From: Falciphora oryzae
Taxonomy: Eukaryota > Ascomycota > Sordariomycetes > Magnaporthales > Magnaporthaceae
Assembly: GCA_000733355.1 (NCBI GenBank)
Contig: JNVV01000034.1
Span: 1-64,000 of the forward strand
DNA length: 64,000 nucleotides
Direction of reading: 5' to 3'
The notes beneath the pieces are model-generated. The model saw only the letters and a list, made by a program, of their open reading frames with translations. It made no database searches and was not told where the DNA came from. The position numbers and the translations under genes were made by a program. This document shows, piece by piece, positions 42,125 to 53,134 of this stretch. Position 1 is the stretch's first letter. Each line of letters begins with the position of its first letter.

Positions 42125-42872
42125 ATTGACGAGCGGTATTTCTAGAAAACAATGAGAGTGATGGCCGACAAACAGCAAAGGTCGGTGGTGAACGACTACC
42201 ACCGCCTTATATATGTCGAGGGCGAAGATCTCTCGGTCCTGCACCCCGCTTGGTAATTTTTTAGCTCCGTCAGGCAGTTCCATTCTTTGATTTTGTATTG
42301 GGTCCTGCTCGCACTCGGCCAAGGCCGAAAGATGCGAGCCCCGCATGCCTGGCCCCGAACAAGGTCGACAACGGACGTTTTCTGGCCGCTCGGAGATAGC
42401 TGCCCACCAGGTTCCCGCATATGATAGTGTTGGGCCTGATCCCAGCAAAAGGTTGAACCCACTCCTAGGCGTTGCAAATAGGTCTACTCTGGTATGGTGT
42501 TTGGTGAGGTTGGTCCACAGCCCGCTATATACTCACCCCGACACGCCTACCAAGCACGCCTGCAAACTTTCAAGACAAAAGAGGGTATGGTTAATTAGGT
42601 AGATACGGAGAGTACGTCTCATGTGTCGGACAGCTTTTCTATGAAGAGGGATGGAAGGGAAGGAGAGGGGCTCAAGGCGACACACAGGCCGAGGCGCCTC
42701 GAAAGAAAGCTCGAAAATGGCTAAAAGGACACAGCACACGTCGAACGTGGCTTCAAAACCCCTTGCGACCCTAACCATAGGATTGTCTGGTCGGTACGTT
42801 GTGGTTGCTGGTGCTAGTCGTTCCCAGAAAAAGCAAGAGCGGGGGAAAATCAGAGCATGGGGGAAGAAGAGT
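42125..42872. other. Intergenic between sulfotransferase-like gene and PHO89
   Basis: About 750 bp. The minus strand is open upstream of the chosen sulfotransferase start, but the reading loses family similarity there, so it is treated as promoter plus PHO89 3' end. Confidence 0.5.
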
Positions 42873-44867
42873 CTAGCCCTGGTAGCCCCAGCGAGGAGCG
42901 TTGATGATGAGACCGGTCAGGACTCCGGAGAAGGTAGCAGCGACGGGCAGGGTGATGATCCAGCCCATGTAGATCCAGGCAACCATGCGCCAGTTGATGG
43001 TGCGCCAGGTACCGGAGCACAGGCCGACACCGACGGTGGCACCAGTGATGCACTGGGTGGTGGACACGGGAAGCTCTGTGGTTGTTCGAGACTGGTAAGC
43101 AAAGGCATGCGCTGGAATGATGGCTGCCAAGCGCAGAATAGAAGCAGAGACGGCACGCGAGGGAACTTACTGAGACGGGTGGCCAGAATGATGGTGACGG
43201 CGGCACCGAGCTCCATGGAGAAGCCACGGGCGGGCGAGTGCAGCGTCAGGCGGTTGCCCAGGTTGCGCATGATGTTGTAGCCGTAAGTCCAGATACCGAG
43301 GGCGATACCGATGCCACCAAAACAGAGAATCCAGAAGGGAACTTTGGCCTTGCTGCCGCTGGGGATGTCACCCTGCTCCCAGATTTGGAATATGGTGGCG
43401 TAGGGGCCGATGGCGTTGGCGACGTCGTTGGCGCCGTGGGTGAAGGAGGCCGTGCATGCAGTCATGACCTGCATGAACGAGTAGAGGAACTCGGCCTTGT
43501 TGTCGTAGTGCGCGACTCCGGCGTGGACCTTCTCGAGGTCGCCAGTGAGCATGCTCTTCTTCTTCTGCTGGGTGATGATGTCCTGGTCCACGCCGCTGAG
43601 GAAGATCTTCTTGAAGAACCACCAGATGACGGGCCCGCTGGTCCAGGATCCCTCGGGGCGGGGGCCGACCAGAGGTTTGTGCACAGCGGCGCCGTGGCTG
43701 GGGCGGCTGGAGGTGACGGCGGCCTGGTTGGAGCCCGAGTCCGAGTCGGCGACCTGCTTGGACTCATCGGTGGTCTTGTCCTCGACGACGCCGGTCTGGT
43801 TGGCGCCAGTAGTAGGGACGGCCTCAACGTCACCGTTGTTGGCGGCGGCGGCGGCGGCGGCGCGAGCCTCAATCTCCTCCTTGGTAGCGTGGCCCTCGTA
43901 GAAGTCGCGGATGCCGCCCGGGGCGCCCTCAGGCTGCGCCGGGGGGTCGGGACGACGGAGAAGAAAGGGACCCTGCGCGATGTGGTACCACCGCAGCTCC
44001 CAGTCACCCTTGGCAACCAGGCGGTACAGCCAGGGCACAAAGAAGATGGCAACAAGAAGACCCCAGGCGGCACCAACACCAATGATGAGGCCAATCAGCT
44101 CGCCGTCGCTCCAGCTGTCCAGGTCGATGGCGCCACCCTTCCAGCAGATAAGCATAGTAAGAAGCGAGGCAGTGATGGCAAAGTACAGCGGCACCGACAT
44201 CAGACCCTTCATGACGGGGTTCTGGCGCACCATGACGGCGTACTTGGTGATGGTAAAGATGATGGCGCCGAACGCACCGGCGAGACCGGGGGCGATGACC
44301 CAGGCGAGGAAGACGGAGACGACACCGCTGGCGATGTCACCCTTGGGATCGTACCAGATGATCTTGTTGGCGCCAACGGTGGCGACACCCATGCCGATGA
44401 CGCCGCCCATGAGCGAGTGGGTGGTGGAGACGGGAAGACCGATCTTGGTGCAGACAGTCAGGTAGATGGAGGAGGCAACGATGGCGCAGGTCATGCCGAG
44501 CATGAGAACCGCGGGGGTCTCGCGGTAGCTGTCGACGCTGACGACCTTGGTGCGGATGGTGTCGGCAACGCGCTGGCCGACACCAATGGAGCCGGCAAAT
44601 TCCAGAATGGAACCCAAGCTCATGGCCTGGATGTAGCTGATGGATCGGGACGAGACCGATGTAGCCCACGAGTTTGCGACATCGTTGGCACCTGTCCATT
44701 GGAATAGATGGTTAGAATAACGGGACTATTCGCAGGTGCAGCTGCAGCTGCACGGTAGAGGCCACCCAGGGGCTCATTCAGGCCAACATACCAATGTTCC
44801 ACGCATCGAGGAACGAGAAAATGGTGCCGATGGCAAAGATGTAGTCGAACTGGTGAAGAGTAGGCAT
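42873..44867 (-). CDS. PHO89: High-affinity Na+/phosphate symporter, PHO89/PHO-4 family
   Basis: Three exons on the minus strand: 44867-44792, 44691-43171 and 43075-42873, with introns of 100 bp (GTATGT...GGACAG) and 95 bp (GTAAGT...CCACAG). They give one frame of 599 residues. Start MPTLHQFDYIFAIGTIFSFL. The two family signatures are both present: WNIGANDVANSWATSV, spanning intron 1, and THGANDVANAIGPYATI. GLPVSTTHSL and KLPVSTTQCI mark the two inverted halves. A large hydrophilic loop, Ala/Asp/Glu-rich with an Ala run, separates them, and the rest is about ten to twelve membrane segments. It takes up phosphate at the plasma membrane. A CACGTG lies 134 bp upstream. The 489-codon antisense frame is a shadow. 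Confidence 0.95.
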
Positions 44868-47800
44868 CTTGGCAAACGGTGCGCTCCGTGCGGGCGCTGC
44901 CTGTGCTGTGGGAAGCCAGGGGAGATGAAGAGCAGATACTCCCGGGGGGTGTTCCTCTAACCTGCAGCGGACAATGCTTGGTCGTAGTCGCTGGATGGCC
45001 CACGTGGCGCTCTGGCTGAGTGCAAGGCCGGAGAGAGGCGGCTCGCGGTTGTCAGACACGGTGAGGGAATGGGAAAACGAGCTCAACCAGGAAAGCTGGA
45101 TCGACGGCTACTTATACGCAATATCGGGGATGGCGAATAGCTGTAGGGTGGGGGAGGGGTGCAATATCCCAGCCCAGCTCTCGATGCGCCAAATCCACCC
45201 ATCCATCAAAGTCAATGCATGGCGTATCCCACAAGCAAGCTGGCTGCACAAACAGGGGAGCCAGAGTTGCAAGGGCGGCGGGGCCGGCCTCCTCTGAGCG
45301 AGAAGGGACAAGACGGGGCCTCCGGGCGAGACAGCCAGGCAGGTGGTCAGCCAGGAAACCCACTTCGACTTGTTGTTTGTGTGGGAACTCGGCCGGAATC
45401 CGATCGGCTCAGCCTAGTACGGAGTAGGGAGGGGGGCGACCAGCTGGGGCGACCAGCTGGGGCGTCATCCCACATGTCCCCAGGCAGCTGAATGCTATGG
45501 GCTGTTGGCAGCGGCGAGGTTAGTGGAGGAGAATGGCGAAAGCGGGTACGGCGGGTTGGCGCAGGACGGGCGTCCTTCCAAGTCAGGGCCAGCCTCTAGG
45601 CCTTGTGTTTCCATCCCTTCGAATGGCCCAGGGCTAGCTGAGGCGGCCAGGCCAGTAAGGTCGAGAGGGCCAGCCGACGGCCCACGCCACGCCCAGCACA
45701 GTATTGCTCTGGTGTGGGCAGAACTGGCAGTGGCCCGTTGGCCTCCATAGTTTTGCCCGTCCGGGAAGGCGATGCGTTACGTCTCGAACATGGCTGGACT
45801 GGAAGTGGTTACCGAGAGATGCAAGCCCGGTCTGGGCGCCCAGGCACTTGGGGGAGTCAAGAAAGACGGGGCGATGCCATCGGAGCGGCCTGTTTTCCGC
45901 ACGTGCAGCAGGCAGGCCCGTCGGGCATTGCAGTCGGAGGGAGGCGCATGGTCGGCATCCCCAATCTCACGCAGCTCGCGGGTGCGAGACTAGACCGGCC
46001 AAGAAGGCTCCTGGGGTGTTGGATATCTCGGCGGGCTCTATTTGGCTGAGCAGGAAGTCTTGGATGGTCTTGGGCGGTCTTGGTATTCGGATTGGGGGTG
46101 GGGTTTTGCAGCCTTTTTGACGTGAACGGAGGCGCTCGAGCAGGAGGGATGTCGTTCAAGACTGCCAGGGGGGCCAGGCTGGTGGTGCGGGTGCAGAGCC
46201 GCCAAGAAGGGCGGATCCTACCCCCCGCCGCCGAATCAAAGATCTTAATTCCACCACGTGTGCGGATCCATTGGTTGTGCGCCGGCACGTCGCCTCTCGA
46301 GGAGGCTACCGCGGAGATGCCCACGGAGGCCCGGATGTAAGCGAACGTGCAGGCTGGCCCGCGCGAGTCTCGCCGCTGCCCCCGCGGCCACTGATCAACC
46401 ACCAACAACGCGCAGCGTGGACACTGTGCGTCTCCGTGAGAAGCTGTGATTCGAGCAGCGCGTTACGGCTGCCTCCGAGAGCTCGTATCAAGCAAGCCGA
46501 AGGAACAAAGATGGAGAAGCCCTAATGCATCAATCCTATGGCAAACATCATTACTACCTCCGTAATTATCCTCCAGCGTACTGGTGCCCAATCAGAGGGC
46601 CGATGAGCGTTCTACTCATCGATATGCGCACTTTTACAGGCACATCCACCGCACTAGCCCAAGAGAATTCCCTAGCTGGAAAACCTGCACTTTACGAGGG
46701 CACGACACCAACTGCATAATGATGGGTAGCATACCGAGGACACGCCCCACGACCAAGGGACGCCCACGAAGCGACGGACCCTTCACCCTCAGGGTTGGAT
46801 CGATCAGGTTTCCGGTCAGCCCTGGGCACACCATTTTCGCCCAATGTAGCAGCTTGATGGGCAAACACGCCACATGGCGAGGGTCCAATCATCAAAACCC
46901 AACCCTGTCTCTCCGCGCTCCCTTCTTCTGACCTATTTCGAGAAGCGCGTTGTAAGCTTGGGATTGGTCAGTCCGTCATCAGATGAGCCAGTTCTCCTCC
47001 TTGACCGCGTCAATAAACCGGACATTATTATCCATCACGAGTGTAAAACCACGTTTCCGCTGCATGCAGACTCGCCCTGCGGATATGCGGACCGGCTGCG
47101 GCCGACGACAGGCTAGGGCAATGGACAGTGGGGGTTGTAGCTGCCAACGCAAAGCTCCCACATGCCCAGGTTTCTTCTGTTGCAGTCATCTAGACCGACA
47201 GAAATATCCACCAGAAAAGGGATATGCCAACGCGACGACAAAGACTGGGGATCACGCTCCCGATTTCCAGTCCAGCAACCCCCCATCCCCATAGGTCTGT
47301 CCAGAACGGAAGCCCAATTTCGTTAGAGCCCTACACCAACCAGTACATGGTCCCCATCTGTGTGGAAATGAAAAACCCCAAGATTTAATGCCGCTGTCCT
47401 AGCCAGGACAAGCCTGCAATGAGGTTGTTGCCAAAGGGCAGTCAACCCCCACGCACAGCAAAAGATATATGGATGCCACTTTGGTAGCTCGCAAGCCTTT
47501 CACGTAACATTTATGGCTCCTTTGTCCGCGAGAATCCAGGCTATAGAAGTCGGTCTATAGGCAGACACTAGGACCCTCGTCGAGTCTGTTGGACGGAGAT
47601 GGTTCATAGCCCGGTGTTAAAAAGCAGAAAGGACCCGCCCAGAAGAACGCCATCCTGCGCGCCAAGTACTTCCAGAACCCGAGTTTGGGCCAGGTTCAAG
47701 CGCGCCTGAGCCGGAGAAGGGCCAACAAGGGGTTCCCGGCCATGCGTTGCATGAGGTAACTATGGGGACTACAACTTGCTTCCCTTCGGTCAAAGTCTTG

Positions 47801-48187
47801 GCTCGCCAGGGGCCAATAGTACCGTGGCCAGCGTGTGATGAGCTTCCGACACTACATACACCCCGATGTGACGATTTCTACTGTGCTCATAGATGATGCG
47901 AAATCTCGAGCAATCCCCACAACAAACAATGATCTCGCCACTTTGGACTCTTATTTGACCGTATCTCAAAAACCCCGAGTGTCCACGAGAGCGAGCTATA
48001 GGTTTGCCATACAACAACTGGGACTGCCGGGTATTCGTCTAGCCCTTCGCTAGGAGCGTATACATTGTTCTCACTCTTCCGACCCTCCTTAAACCCTGCT
48101 GCCCATTGGTGAATTCTCTGCCCATTGGCAATCCTCCTGTCCGCCATTGTTGGTTTGCCTGTTTTGTATTCCCTTGTCCTCGCTTTG
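44868..48187. other. Long intergenic region upstream of PHO89
   Basis: About 3.3 kb with no supported gene. Many frames of 60-180 codons overlap on both strands without motifs. A direct duplication of GGGGCGACCAGCT occurs near 45434-45462. CACGTG occurs at 45001-45006 and 46255-46260. Confidence 0.45.
45001..45006. promoter_or_regulatory. Candidate phosphate-response (Pho4/NUC-1) site
   Basis: Palindromic CACGTG, 134 bp upstream of the PHO89 start. Pho4 in yeast and NUC-1 in Neurospora bind CACGTG-type sites ahead of phosphate-acquisition genes. Inferred from sequence and position only. Confidence 0.45.
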
Positions 48188-48767
48188 CTACCTGTCGATC
48201 ACCCAGCCGACCGCAGACTCTTCACCCCGCTTTCTCTTTCCAGTGGCCTCGGGGAGCAACGAGAGCCTCCACATCTTCCTCAGGTGACGCCGTCTAGCAG
48301 TAGCGCTCAGAGGTGTGTGGCTGGATGCGTCCTTGAGTGACTGAAGCATTGGCACCGGGATAGAGGGCAGCTTTCTCACGGCAGCGCCCCGGGGTGTCTG
48401 CGTCGATGCGTCTTTGTACTGCGTTGTCTGTGTCGGCGCGTTCTTGTAGCGCTTGTCGCTCTCGTTCTCGCTATTTTCCCTTGGATCGGTCTCGACGACA
48501 TCAAAATCCGGCGAGGCAATCCTGCCTTCCGTGGCGCCCCAGTGCCCACGCGTGGCGGCCGCTGCCATACCTGCTTCGTTGGTAGGGGCGCTCCACGGTG
48601 GAGCTGGACGCGGGCTCGCCCGAAGCCCCGGTCGAGCCTTGCGCATCGTCACTCTCGGTCTCGGTAGTGCGAGTGATTTGCGTCTCGTCGATACCGTAAA
48701 TAACAGAGGTGAAGGCGTCCTCGCTTGGCTTCAAGGGGCGACGAGGAGTTATCGTGCTGCGAGCCAT
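48188..48767 (-). CDS. Small orphan protein with KDASTQT repeats, paralog 1
   Basis: Two exons, 48767-48571 and 48521-48188, over a short 49-bp intron (GTATGG...AAGGCAG) that restores the frame; about 176 residues. The N-terminus is basic (MARSTITPRRPLK), then TQITRTTETESDDAQGST and an acidic stretch. The core has repeated octamers YKNAPTQT, YKDASTQT and LKDASSHT, and the end is RLSLLPEATGKRKRGEE. A second gene at 49713-50144 shares the basic start, an ITR...DDAQ-like segment, a YKDASTRT unit and an RLSW/GKR C-terminal pattern in the same order. No family was recognised; no signal peptide or membrane segment. Likely a nuclear or cytosolic disordered protein. Confidence 0.55.
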
Positions 48768-49292
48768 CCCGCCATGGGTTTCTTTGCTTGCGTGCTCTGC
48801 GAAGGTGAATTTGATCTTTTTACAGGCCTCTGTGCAGTGATGAACGAACTGGTTGAGTACAGGTGAAGCACCCGCCCGGTGAGTGGAAGGTACCCAGGTA
48901 GGTACCTACCTAGGTGCCGCCCGACCTTGATATTTTCTGCTGAGTAAATCGATGGCGATGCGAAATCTTAAGTAACCCCAGTGGCCCAGTATCTCCTTAT
49001 CGCTTGGGACTGTGTAATTGCCCTCTTCATGCCACTGTCGATATTGCGGAGTGTGCGATCATCTGTGACACATAAGCACAACTCACAGTCGTCCCAAATG
49101 TGTATCGCCACTGTAGATTTGAAACTGGCAGAAAGTATAGAAAGAAGCTATTCAGGGGGAAATGAATCGATAGTGCATAAGCTAGATTATGATCCAGCGC
49201 GTCAAAGGCTTTAAAGTGTGTGGTTGCAGGGTTAGTAGGAGACTAGTAGGAATTCGTACGCTGGAGTCTCGCGCCGTGGGTTCCCGTAGTGA
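48768..49292. other. Upstream region of paralog 1
   Basis: Contains a perfect 16-bp palindrome AGGTAGGTACCTACCT near 48897-48912 and no gene. MITE 3 begins at its far end. Confidence 0.45.
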
Positions 49293-49532
49293 GGGGCTGT
49301 TCAATACAAAAGGTTTTTTAGTTTTTCCCATACTAATCCTAAAAACCGGCGGTTTTTAAGATTTTTGAAAAAAGCATAAATGATGCAAAACCTTATAAAA
49401 ATGAAATTTTAGCCGACTAAAAGTATTTTTTTAACCGAATTTCCCAGTTTTTTACGTGCATCTTTTGGTGAAAGCATTTTTGACTCCTAAAAAACTAAAC
49501 AACTAAAAAACCATTTTGTATTGAACAGCCCC
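49293..49532. mobile_element. MITE 3, 3-bp target duplication TGA
   Basis: 240 bp with terminal inverted repeats GGGGCTGTTCAATACAAAA / complement and TGA at 49290-49292 and 49533-49535. Interior blocks (GATGCAAAACCTTATAAAAA, CTTTTGGTGAAAGCATTTTT) match MITE 2 and MITE 4. It sits between the two orphan paralogs, about 0.5 kb upstream of paralog 1. Confidence 0.85.
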
Positions 49533-49712
49533 TGATTTAGGTACTAGACGAGGGCTCAGGGGTTAGTTAGTACTGCCGCTACTCTCGTCATCAGCAGAGT
49601 AATTGTGCGTGGCGCAGGCAATAGCGGCCTCCTTTTATCACAGGATTTTGAAGCTTCAATCAGTCCCTCGAAGTCTCTGTCTCGCCCTTTGCCTGGAGAA
49701 CATACATTGTTA

Positions 49713-50144
49713 CTATCCTCGTCTCCATGGATGCATGTCTGCTTGCTTGACGGGCATTCCCTTATTCCCCCCATCCCGCTTTCCGATAACCGGAGAGGCG
49801 GCAGACTGCTGCGCTGGCTTCGGCTCCGGGGCGGCGTCCCAGAGCCATGACAACCTTAACATTTCGTTCGTGTGCTCTTTCATGACACCGTCCTCCAAGG
49901 ACGTCCGCGTCGATGCATCCTTGTAGCTGTAGTGGCTCTCGCTCGCGCCGCTATCTTTGACCTTGACAGATATAGCGCCCGGATTAGACAGGAGGGCCTC
50001 CGAAACCTCAGGCATTGCTTGTGCATCCTCGTCCCAGCTCCCAAGAGCGCGAGTGATCAGCGTCCCCGTGTTGCCTGGGGTGGCCCCAGGGGTAGTCTTG
50101 CGCCGCTTCGAGCGGCGGGGGTTGGCTACCACGCTGTGATCCAT
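49713..50144 (-). CDS. Small orphan protein, paralog 2
   Basis: Single exon, 143 residues from the ATG at 50144 (upstream extension has no ATG). Basic start MDHSVVANPRRSKRRKTTPG, then TLITRALGSWDEDAQAMPEV, a single YKDASTRTSLEDGVMKEHTN unit, MLRLSWLWDAAPEPKPAQQS and GKRDGG. The order of these pieces parallels paralog 1, but identity is low, so duplication is old or divergence fast. The N-terminal RRSKRRK could be a nuclear localisation signal. Function unknown. Confidence 0.5.
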   Translation of the reverse strand: MDHSVVANPRRSKRRKTTPGATPGNTGTLITRALGSWDEDAQAMPEVSEALLSNPGAISVKVKDSGASESHYSYKDASTRTSLEDGVMKEHTNEMLRLSWLWDAAPEPKPAQQSAASPVIGKRDGGNKGMPVKQADMHPWRRG

Positions 50145-51608
50145 CTTTCTCTGGTGCAGAAGGTAGGTTTTTGCAGCGACTCTTTTATTGTGATCTGATG
50201 ACGCAGTTGATCGCCGTTTTAAAATTCCAAGTTGTGAAGATCCCACTGCGCCACACAGGCTAAAAGTGCAGCCCCACTTACCAACCAGGTGGCTGACAAG
50301 TACGTCAAATATCCTTTGCGACACAAGTGAAAGGTGGGTTGCGGGATTGTTGTGGGTTGAGGGCCAGACGTCGATTTCTTTTCTCTCTTTTGATATAATT
50401 AAAAAAAAATTATTCTGTGGTCTCGGAACCTTTTTTCGGACCTAACTCGTTATGCTTTCGCTCGTTCGTGTCGCGTGTTGGTAGCAGTGGGGGTTCCAAA
50501 CAACCTTCACCCAATCGGAAGTGCACCTGCCTCTCATGGAAAATCCCTATTGATAATGTGGACTCTCATCTCCGAGCCTGAAGTCTCTCCAGGGATGGTT
50601 GATCGATCGAGCCCGTACCTGTCGATTTTGGGTCCGTATCCATTATTTCCCCAGGAGATTCCGTTTCCCCTACTGATATCATGAAGTTATATATATATCC
50701 CGTTTAAATACTTGCCAATATCGCTGATCCAATTCCCTTCATGTGTGATAGGTAGTGGGAATTGCCCCTCGTCGAAGAATCCGGACCCAGAGTCCTTCTT
50801 CTTCAATTAGCAACTGGCCAGCCTCGAGCCCCCCGAAGCCAAAGCTGGCCTTACTTGACCACTAAGGTGAGGTTCTTCACTCCTAGCTGGGCTGACAAAA
50901 AAAGCTCTTGTCTTAGGTTGGCAGCGAAGGTGTTGTTACCTTTGTCTCAAATCGCCGGGGGAAAAGGACGAGAACGAGAGAAAGACACTGCCATTTCCGG
51001 AAATGCCAAGCCGCCAATGATGATGCGGGAAGCGCCCGGCCTGTGCGCATCTCAACTTGATTTTGGCAAAAAGGGCCGCTTGAAACCGACGCTTCCAATA
51101 CACCCATTGGCTTGAAGATGGTTTGTCCTCGGCAGTATCCTCCACATGGCGCTTTTGTGACACGGTGATCCTTCGGCAAGAGCCTGTGGCGCCGCTGCGC
51201 GGTATCATATGTCTCGGCCTGTGCCTGTGTTGGCGGAATGGCCGACCTTGGCGTGCCTCCCGATGACGTCAAGACACGGAGCTGGGACCGCTGGCCGAGG
51301 CGAAACGCGACTCCTACAAAAAAAAAAAAGCAACAAGTTGGGCCACGATGGCAGTAGGGGATGGCCTTTTTAAATACGGCCGGGTCGGCCTCTACAAGCC
51401 ATGTGCAAAAGGCCTTCCGTCCAATCACCTTGAATCCCACTCCCAGAACCTCTTTGGCTTCCGCCGCCAGCCTGCGGCAGCATCATCACTGTGCCGCCGT
51501 TCAAAGACAGCGAGCTAAGATAGGCGACGGCTTCCCCCCGACGGGACCCACCTCACACACCACCACCCTAGACCCGCTAGAACCGTGTCGACAGAAGCAG
51601 GAGCCAGG
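50145..51608. other. Divergent intergenic region
   Basis: Lies between the minus-strand paralog 2 and the plus-strand ATP-grasp gene, so it should hold both promoters. A-rich run at 50400-50410, TATATATAT near 50690 and another A run near 51320. No gene seen; frames on both strands overlap without motifs. Confidence 0.45.
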
Positions 51609-52953
51609 ATGCCCATCAAGCTGCCGACGGTGCGCCTTGACACGACGCTGGCGGAGCTGTATGCCCGGGCCAGCCCCCGGCTCGCCGGCAAGCGCGTCGC
51701 CCAGGTGTTCTCGGGCACCAACTCGGGCATGGGCCTCAGCAACCACTTCCCGCGCAACAGCAAGTACCTGTACCAGGACAGCCCCTTCAACTCGGCCGAC
51801 GCCGACCGCGACGAGTCCGAGGCTGCCCGCCGCGAGCTGGCCGTCAAGTACCTGTCACTGATCCCCCAGCGCGACGCCTTCATTACCGGCGCCGCGCCCG
51901 TCGTGCTCTTCAACCTCGGCACCGACCCGGACCAGCGCGCCCAGGACCGCCGTGAGGCCGAGCGCACCATCGCCGGCCTCGAGGCCGACCAGCGGCCCGA
52001 GCTGGTGTTTTGCCCGGGCCCCGCCGACATCCCCGTCGAGGAGGCCGGCATCGACCTGCTGGCCTGCAAGCTCATGATCGACGGGCTCGAGCGGTATGAC
52101 CTCGTCGTCCCCGCCGAGACGCACTGGTTCCTCAACTCCAAGGCCGCGCTGGCGCAGTCGGGCCTGCCCACCCCCGTCTGCGACGCCATCGAGCTCTCCG
52201 GCCACGGCGCCGAGGCCGGCCTGTGCTGCAAGGCCTGCCAGCAGTCGACCGAGGAGTTTGTCGTGCCCGAGCTCTGCACGGGCGAGCGCGCGCGCTGGAT
52301 CGACGAGGAGAGCGCCAAGATCTACGACGCCGTACGCGCCCGAAAACTACCTTTTGTCCTTAAAAACCAACAGACGTTTGGCGGTGCCGGCACCTACATC
52401 GTGAATACCAAGGAGGACCGCACGAAGCTGACCGAGGAGCTGCGCGGCGGCGTGCTGCGGCGTCTGCTGTCGTCCGTGACCCCGTCCAACAGCCACCTCA
52501 ATCCGGGCACTATTCTGTTGTCTGATCTGGTCGCGGAGCCCATCAGCGACTATGGCGTTACATTCTTCGTGACGGACAAGGAGGAGGACGAAGACCCCAT
52601 CTTCCTCGCCACCTCGGAGCAGATGACGGACGGCCCCGCGTGGATCGGCAGCACCATCAACTACGCGCGGCAGGACGAGCTGCGCGCCAAGTTCGCGCCC
52701 CTTGTGCGCCTCGTCCTTCTCCATCGGCGTGGCCAAGACGCGCGAGCAGTTTGTGCGCAAGTTCCAAGCCGAGTTCGAGTCGGGCGCCATGTGCATCATC
52801 AGCTGGTATGAGGATCGTCGGATGCCGGAGGATGGCGAAGGCGCTCCGTCGGTGCTTGGCTTGGCCGATGTCGCTCTGGGAGCCGAAAATATGGAAGCAC
52901 TGGGCAAGGCCATTGACAAGGTGAGGAACGCGACGGATGAGGTGACGTTTTGA
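51609..52953 (+). pseudogene. ATP-grasp ligase-like gene with internal deletion and frameshift
   Basis: Starts at ATG 51609 (MPIKLPTVRLDTTLAELYAR; the frame is also open from a GTG upstream). Features FSGTNSGMGLSNHFPRNSKY, LVFCPGPADIPVEEAGIDLL, LPFVLKNQQTFGGAGTYIVN (ATP-binding segment) and GVTFFVTDKEEDEDPIFLAT fit a fungal ATP-grasp ligase family. After STINYARQDELRAKFAPL (52690s) the frame should lead into the Mg-binding D-x-N region. Instead the reading jumps, in another frame, to a later C-terminal piece, CASSFSIGVAKTREQFVRKF ... IISWYEDRRMPEDGEG, ending at 52953. Roughly 80-100 residues are missing. No intron is possible because no sequence lies between. A dead gene or an assembly collapse. 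Confidence 0.65.
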
Positions 52954-53134
52954 TGCTGTGGCTCTAATACGCCGGTGCATGTTTCAACTTTACGGAGCAT
53001 GGGGATTCCGCTTGATAGAAGGAAATTTGCAATGATTGCTGGTGTTATGGGAGATAATACAGGCAACGACTAGATGAACGCAGATTCCCATTCCCGTCCC
53101 TCCCCCTTGCCCATTAACCTGCGTCGCTTGCTGT

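Noticed and set aside
43238..44707. 489-codon open frame on the plus strand
   Set aside because: Antisense to PHO89, whose exons, splice sites and family signatures are clear; the composition (Gly/Asp/Val/His-rich) is a shadow of GC-rich third positions.
45430..45465. Direct repeat GGGGCGACCAGCT, considered as a CRISPR-like or satellite unit
   Set aside because: Only two adjoining copies without spacers.
48890..48920. Palindrome AGGTAGGTACCTACCT as a possible regulatory or telomere-like site
   Set aside because: Similar TAGGTACCTA sequences occur elsewhere in the window and are frequent in fungal genomes; no specific role supported.
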